Shown here in pieces: positions 59,095 to 64,000 of a DNA stretch of 64,000 bases (position 1 is the first letter of the stretch; each line of letters opens with the position of its first letter). Under the pieces are notes generated by a model. It did no database searches. It was given only the letters and a program-made list of their open reading frames with translations, and was not told the origin of the DNA. Both the position numbers and the translations under genes were made by a program. The DNA comes from an uncultured Flavobacteriaceae bacterium (GTDB lineage Bacteria > Bacteroidota > Bacteroidia > Flavobacteriales > Flavobacteriaceae). The DNA is taken from NCBI GenBank assembly GCA_947494695.1, contig CANLWB010000005.1, forward strand, positions 310,001 through 374,000. The letters are read 5' to 3'.

Positions 59095-59141
59095 TTTAAA
59101 ATTCCAAAACTGATTGTTTCAAACTCATCAAAAACGAAAAA

Positions 59142-59999
59142 ATGAGTACATTAAGAATTGCAGTACAAAAATCGGGTCGATTAAACGAGGACTCAATGAA
59201 AATTTTAAAAGACATTGGTATTTCCATTGATAACGGAAAGGACCAGTTAAAAGCTTCAGCCAGAAACTTTCCTGTAGAAGTATTTTATCTTAGAAACGGT
59301 GATATTCCTCAATACCTTAAAGATGGCGTAGTCGATGCCGCTATTATTGGTGAAAATGTACTTGTGGAAAAAGGAGAGGACGTTGAAATTGCTGAAAAAC
59401 TAGGATTTTCCACTTGTAGAGTATGTATTGCCGTTCCTAAATCGGTTAATTACAAGGGAATAGCTGATTTGGAAGGAAAACGTATTGCTACATCGTATCC
59501 CAATACCGTTAATAATTACTTAAAAGAACATAATATTAGTGCCAACCTTCACATCATTAACGGTTCTGTTGAAATTGCACCAAATATTGGTCTGGCCGAT
59601 GCTATTTGTGATATTGTTTCAAGTGGAAGCACCTTGTTTAAAAACAATCTAAAGGAGGTAGAAACCATTTTAAAATCGGAAGCCGTATTGGCTGTTTCTC
59701 CACTTCTTAATGAAGAAAAACAGGCCATTCTTAATAAGATTCAGTTTAGAATCCAATCGGTATTAAAAGGCCGACAATCGAAATATATATTATTAAATGC
59801 TCCAAACGAAAAAATTCAGGACATTATTAATGTATTACCCGGAATGAAAAGCCCAACAGTTTTACCACTGGCAGAGGACGGTTGGAGTTCTGTACATTCG
59901 GTGATAAGCAAAAATGAGTTTTGGGATGTTATTGATGAATTAAAAGATAATGGCGCACAGGGAATTTTAGTTTGCCCAATTGAAAAAATGGTACTATAA
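59142..59999 (+). CDS. hisG: ATP phosphoribosyltransferase
   Basis: LRIAVQKSGRLNEDSMKILKDIGISI; DAAIIGENVLVEKG; DAICDIVSSGSTL. Confidence 0.97.
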   Translation: MSTLRIAVQKSGRLNEDSMKILKDIGISIDNGKDQLKASARNFPVEVFYLRNGDIPQYLKDGVVDAAIIGENVLVEKGEDVEIAEKLGFSTCRVCIAVPKSVNYKGIADLEGKRIATSYPNTVNNYLKEHNISANLHIINGSVEIAPNIGLADAICDIVSSGSTLFKNNLKEVETILKSEAVLAVSPLLNEEKQAILNKIQFRIQSVLKGRQSKYILLNAPNEKIQDIINVLPGMKSPTVLPLAEDGWSSVHSVISKNEFWDVIDELKDNGAQGILVCPIEKMVL

Positions 60000-60090
60000 T
60001 AAGGTATTCCATAAGGCCTTTATGAAGCAAAATGCATAGGTGTATCGATAAAATAGCCTATCATTTTGTTGAAAAATTATGAATTAAGAC

Positions 60091-61392
60091 ATGAAAATAA
60101 TAGATAGTCCAAATAAAGAAAATTGGTCCGAGGTTTTAAAACGCCCTACACAGACCGTAGATGATATCGAAGGTATTGTTAGCGACGTGTTTAATGATGT
60201 TATAAAAAACGGAGACCAAGCTATTAAAGCGTACACTCAGCGTTTTGATGGTGTAGATATGTCGTCCAATATTGTAACTCAGGAACGTATTCAGAATGCG
60301 ATTAAAAATGTTCCAGAAGCACTTCAAAATGCCATTATAAGAGCCAAAAACAATATTGAAGCCTTTCATGCGGCGCAAAAAACGTCTAAAATAGACATTC
60401 AAACTACCAATGGCGTACAATGCTGGCAGGAAAAACGTCCAATTGAAAAAGTGGGCTTATACATTCCCGGAGGGACGGCACCTTTGTTTTCAACCGTATT
60501 GATGTTGGCGGTACCTGCGCAAATAGCCGGATGTAAAGACATTGTATTATGTTCACCTCCTAATAAGTTGGGCGAGTTAGCGCCAGAGATTCTTTTTGCA
60601 GCGCAACTCTGTGGTGTTACAAAAATTATTAAAGTGGGAGGCATTCAGGCCATTGCCGGATTGGCATTTGGAACCGAAACCATACCTCAGGTTTATAAAA
60701 TTTTCGGACCTGGAAATCAATTTGTAACCGTAGCAAAACAACTTGCTACCAAGTATGGTGTTGCCATTGATATGCCTGCCGGACCAAGTGAACTGTTAGT
60801 TGTAGCAGACGATTCTGCTAATGCATCATACATCGCTTCAGACTTGTTAAGTCAAGCAGAACACGGTACCGATAGTCAGGTGATTTTGGTGTCCACTTCA
60901 AAAAAACTAATCGATTCCGTTTCAGAAGAAGTCGATAAACAAATTAAAGTATTACCCCGACAGGACATTGCAGAAGAAGCCATTGCCAATTCAAAACTTA
61001 TTTTTGTAGAACATAAAGAATTCGCGTTGGAGCTAATTAATGAATATGGACCGGAGCACTTTATAATTTGTACAGAAGATAACGATTTTTACGTCGATGG
61101 GATTACGAATGCCGGATCGGTATTTATAGGTAACTACACCCCGGAAAGTGCTGGTGATTATGCCTCTGGCACGAATCACACACTACCAACTAATGGATTT
61201 TCGAAAGCCTATTCTGGAGTGAATCTGGACAGCTTTCTTAAAAGTATGACCTTTCAAAAAATAAGTAAGGAAGGCTTACTTAACATTGGAGAAACCATCG
61301 AGTTGATGGCTGAAGCAGAGGGTTTACAGGCCCACAAAAATGCGGTATCCATTAGATTAAAAGATATTATTCCTGAAAAGTCGGGAAGCTAA
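60091..61392 (+). CDS. hisD: Histidinol dehydrogenase
   Basis: PIEKVGLYIPGGTAPLFSTVLMLAVPAQIAGC; KIFGPGNQFVTVAKQL; AGPSELLVVADDSANASYIASDLLSQAEHG. Confidence 0.97.
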   Translation: MKIIDSPNKENWSEVLKRPTQTVDDIEGIVSDVFNDVIKNGDQAIKAYTQRFDGVDMSSNIVTQERIQNAIKNVPEALQNAIIRAKNNIEAFHAAQKTSKIDIQTTNGVQCWQEKRPIEKVGLYIPGGTAPLFSTVLMLAVPAQIAGCKDIVLCSPPNKLGELAPEILFAAQLCGVTKIIKVGGIQAIAGLAFGTETIPQVYKIFGPGNQFVTVAKQLATKYGVAIDMPAGPSELLVVADDSANASYIASDLLSQAEHGTDSQVILVSTSKKLIDSVSEEVDKQIKVLPRQDIAEEAIANSKLIFVEHKEFALELINEYGPEHFIICTEDNDFYVDGITNAGSVFIGNYTPESAGDYASGTNHTLPTNGFSKAYSGVNLDSFLKSMTFQKISKEGLLNIGETIELMAEAEGLQAHKNAVSIRLKDIIPEKSGS

Positions 61393-61414
61393 CATACAAT
61401 GTTTCAATACTAAA

Positions 61415-62464
61415 ATGAAAACCATAAATTTCAATATAAATGACATCGTAAGGCCTACTATAAAAGCCTTAAAGCCTTATTCTTCGGCTAGAGATGAGTT
61501 TCAGGGTAATAGCGACGCTATGGTGTTTCTTGATGCCAACGAAAACCCCTTCGAGAATGGAGTTAACAGGTATCCGGATCCGCAGCAGCGCACCTTAAAA
61601 TCCATACTTTCAGAAATTAAAAATATTGACACTAAACATATCCTTTTAGGCAATGGAAGTGATGAAGTACTGGACCTTATTTTTAGAGCATTTTGTGAAC
61701 CTAATGAGGATAACATCATCATTTTACCTCCAACATATGGAATGTACAGTGTTTTGGCTAATATTAATGCAATTGGGATTAAAGAGGTTCGACTATCTGA
61801 TGACTTTCAGCCAAAAGTTGACGATATACTTAATATGGCAGATAGTCATAGTAAAGTGCTTTTTCTGTGTTCACCAAATAACCCGACCGGTAATAGTTTT
61901 TCAGGCGCGTCAATTGAGGCATTGTTAAGCAAGTTCAAAGGAATCGTTGTTATTGATGAAGCTTATATCGACTTTTCGGAAGAAGCTAGCTGGCTGGAAA
62001 GGCTTAACGAATTTCCAAATTTAATGATTACCCAAACCCTGTCAAAAGCTTATGGAATGGCTGGAATTAGGTTAGGAATTTGCTATGCTTCAACAGAAAT
62101 TATATCTATTTTAAACAGAATAAAGCCGCCATATAACGTCAATGAACTTACACAACAAAAGGCCATTCAGCAATTAAATCTAAAAGAGTTAGCAACTAAT
62201 CAGATAAACGATATATTAAAAGAACGTACCAATTTAATAGCACAACTTAAAACGGTAAGTTTTATATCAAAAATTTATCCTTCAGATGCTAATTTTGTTT
62301 TGGTAAAAGTAGACGATGCCGTAAAACGCTATGATCAGCTTATAGAAAAAGGTATAGTTATTAGAAACAGAACAACACAGCCAGGTTGTGAAAATTGTTT
62401 GAGGTTAACGGTGGGTAAAAGTAACGAAAACAACATATTGATAAAAACGTTAAAAGGCTTATAA
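61415..62464 (+). CDS. hisC: Histidinol-phosphate aminotransferase
   Basis: LDANENPFENGVNRYPDPQQ; LGNGSDEVLDLIFRAF; LSKAYGMAGIRLG. Confidence 0.96.
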   Translation: MKTINFNINDIVRPTIKALKPYSSARDEFQGNSDAMVFLDANENPFENGVNRYPDPQQRTLKSILSEIKNIDTKHILLGNGSDEVLDLIFRAFCEPNEDNIIILPPTYGMYSVLANINAIGIKEVRLSDDFQPKVDDILNMADSHSKVLFLCSPNNPTGNSFSGASIEALLSKFKGIVVIDEAYIDFSEEASWLERLNEFPNLMITQTLSKAYGMAGIRLGICYASTEIISILNRIKPPYNVNELTQQKAIQQLNLKELATNQINDILKERTNLIAQLKTVSFISKIYPSDANFVLVKVDDAVKRYDQLIEKGIVIRNRTTQPGCENCLRLTVGKSNENNILIKTLKGL

Positions 62465-62470
62465 GATTAT

Positions 62471-62574
62471 TGTCATTCCTGACCGGTCACTGAGCGGAGT
62501 CGAAGTGAAGACAGGAATCCACATAGGATATTTAAGTTTAAATTAAAAAGATTCCTGCCTTCGCAGGAATGACA
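62471..62574. repeat. REP-like composite inverted repeat between hisC and hisB
   Basis: TGTCATTCCTG (62471-62481) ... CAGGAATGACA (62564-62574); internal GGTCACTGAGCGGAGTCGAAGTGA, CAGGAATC / GATTCCTG, ATTCCTGCCTTCGCAGGAAT. Confidence 0.8.
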
Positions 62575-62579
62575 AAAAA

Positions 62580-63713
62580 ATGAAAAAAACACTATTCATA
62601 GACCGAGACGGAACCATCATTAGAGAACCGGCAGACGAACAAATCGATTCGTTTGAAAAACTTGAATTTTACCCTAAAGTATTTCACTATTTAGGCAGAA
62701 TTGCTAAGGAGTTAGACTATGAAATCGTTATGATTACCAATCAGGATGGTTTAGGCACCGAGTCTTTCCCAGAACATGAGTTTTGGCCCATTCATAACTT
62801 CATTGTTAAATGTTTTGAAGATCAGGGGATTGTTTTTAAGGAGCAATTTATTGATAGAACCTTTGCCAAAGACAATGCGCCAACAAGAAAACCAAATACA
62901 GGCCTTCTTACAAAGTATTTTTCAGAGGAATACGATTTAGAAAATTCATTTGTAATCGGAGACAGGCTCACCGATATCGAATTAGCAAAGAATTTAGGTG
63001 CTAAAGGTGTTTTTATCAATGATGAAACACATTTGGGAACAGATGAAATCACGGTAAAAAGAGAGGAATTAGACGCGTTCATCGCTTTAGAAACCAACGA
63101 TTGGGAGAAGATATATACCTTCTTAAAAACCAATGCGCGTACTGGTGAAATTATTAGAAACACTAATGAAACTAAGATCGCTATTCATGTGAATTTAGAT
63201 GGCACAGGAAAAAGTGATATTGATACTGGGCTAGCCTTTTTCGATCATATGCTCGATCAAATAGCGCGTCACGGACAAATAGACTTAAGTATCAAGGTAG
63301 ATGGTGACTTAGAAGTCGATGAGCACCACACCATTGAGGATACCGCTATTGCATTGGGAGAGGTCTTTAATACAGCGCTTGGAAACAAATTAGGCATTGA
63401 ACGTTACGGCTTCTGTTTGCCTATGGACGATTGTTATGCACAGTCTGCTATCGACTTTGGAGGTAGAAACTGGCTCGTTTGGGAAGCTGATTTTAAACGA
63501 GAAATGATCGGTAAAATGCCAACCGAAATGTTTTACCATTTCTTTAAGTCGTTTACAGACGGAGCCAAATGTAATTTAAATATTAAGGCCGAAGGACAAA
63601 ACGAACATCACAAAATAGAAGCTATTTTTAAAGCGTTCGCAAAAGCAATTAAAATGGCAGTAAAGAGAGATGTTGAAAAGATGATTTTACCATCAACAAA
63701 AGGCGTTTTATAA
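62580..63713 (+). CDS. hisB: Bifunctional histidinol-phosphatase / imidazoleglycerol-phosphate dehydratase
   Basis: [16 protein letters not shown] domain; [48 protein letters not shown]. Confidence 0.97.
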   Translation: MKKTLFIDRDGTIIREPADEQIDSFEKLEFYPKVFHYLGRIAKELDYEIVMITNQDGLGTESFPEHEFWPIHNFIVKCFEDQGIVFKEQFIDRTFAKDNAPTRKPNTGLLTKYFSEEYDLENSFVIGDRLTDIELAKNLGAKGVFINDETHLGTDEITVKREELDAFIALETNDWEKIYTFLKTNARTGEIIRNTNETKIAIHVNLDGTGKSDIDTGLAFFDHMLDQIARHGQIDLSIKVDGDLEVDEHHTIEDTAIALGEVFNTALGNKLGIERYGFCLPMDDCYAQSAIDFGGRNWLVWEADFKREMIGKMPTEMFYHFFKSFTDGAKCNLNIKAEGQNEHHKIEAIFKAFAKAIKMAVKRDVEKMILPSTKGVL

Positions 63714-63838
63714 AATGAAGCGTCAAAAAACAAATCTCAAGTATCAAACCACGCATAGTCGAGTACGTTTTGGAATTTGAGGATTGAAAATTGGAATTTA
63801 AACTCTAATGAATTAATTAAAAGCAAAAATAAAGAGAT

Positions 63839-64000
63839 TTGAAACTAGTCATTATAAATTACGGTGCAGGAAACATAAAGAGCATTCAGTTTGCCTTTAA
63901 ACGTTTGGGGATCGATGCCGTTTTATCTGATGATCCTGAAGAGATTTTGGCCGCCGATAAGATTATATTTCCCGGAGTAGGAGAGGCCAGTTCGGCTATG
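63839..64000 (+). CDS. hisH: Imidazole glycerol phosphate synthase subunit HisH, N-terminal part (runs off right edge)
   Basis: Not in ORF track; TTG start, MKLVIINYGAGNIKSIQFAFKRLGIDAVLSDDPEEILAADKIIFPGVGEASSAM. Confidence 0.93.
   Translation, partial: MKLVIINYGAGNIKSIQFAFKRLGIDAVLSDDPEEILAADKIIFPGVGEASSAM

Noticed and set aside
1-64000. CRISPR arrays, restriction or other defence systems, transposases, tRNA/rRNA genes
   Set aside because: No regularly spaced direct repeats, no defence or transposase motifs in the ORFs, and no tRNA/rRNA sequence recognised by eye; a dedicated scan (tRNAscan, CRISPR finder) was not possible.

Overview
AT-rich Bacteroidota DNA, most likely Flavobacteriaceae (TAnnTTTG-type promoter motifs, PorX, fused LpxC/FabZ, bifunctional HisB). 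From left to right: (1) a minus-strand operon of five complete and one edge-truncated tandem FemAB/GNAT-like (Acetyltransf_6-type) paralogues, followed upstream by an SGNH/AlgJ-like protein and an MBOAT O-acyltransferase; (2) a parallel beta-helix lipoprotein; (3) a large exopolysaccharide/O-antigen locus (asnB-type amidotransferase, deacetylase, formyltransferase, EpsG-like polymerase, glycosyltransferases, TupA-like ATP-grasp, pyruvyltransferase, Wzx, two UDP-sugar dehydrogenases, two epimerases, PglE- and PglF-like enzymes, Wza, Wzc, PHP phosphatase), with a second dehydratase and the initiating sugar transferase separated from it by aroB and proline dehydrogenase; (4) mostly housekeeping genes (ald, tsaE, porX, HD hydrolase, lpxD-lpxC/fabZ-lpxA-efp-lpxD2, sucD, fabG, SPFH protein); (5) the start of a histidine operon (hisG-D-C-B-H). 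The two best leads are the FemAB/GNAT array coupled to an MBOAT/SGNH pair, and an unannotated His-rich leader peptide (MSFIQLHHHFHICSQAK) with a complete attenuator-like set of mutually exclusive hairpins before hisG. No tRNA, rRNA, CRISPR array or transposase was recognised. All family calls are from reading the proteins; no search was run.
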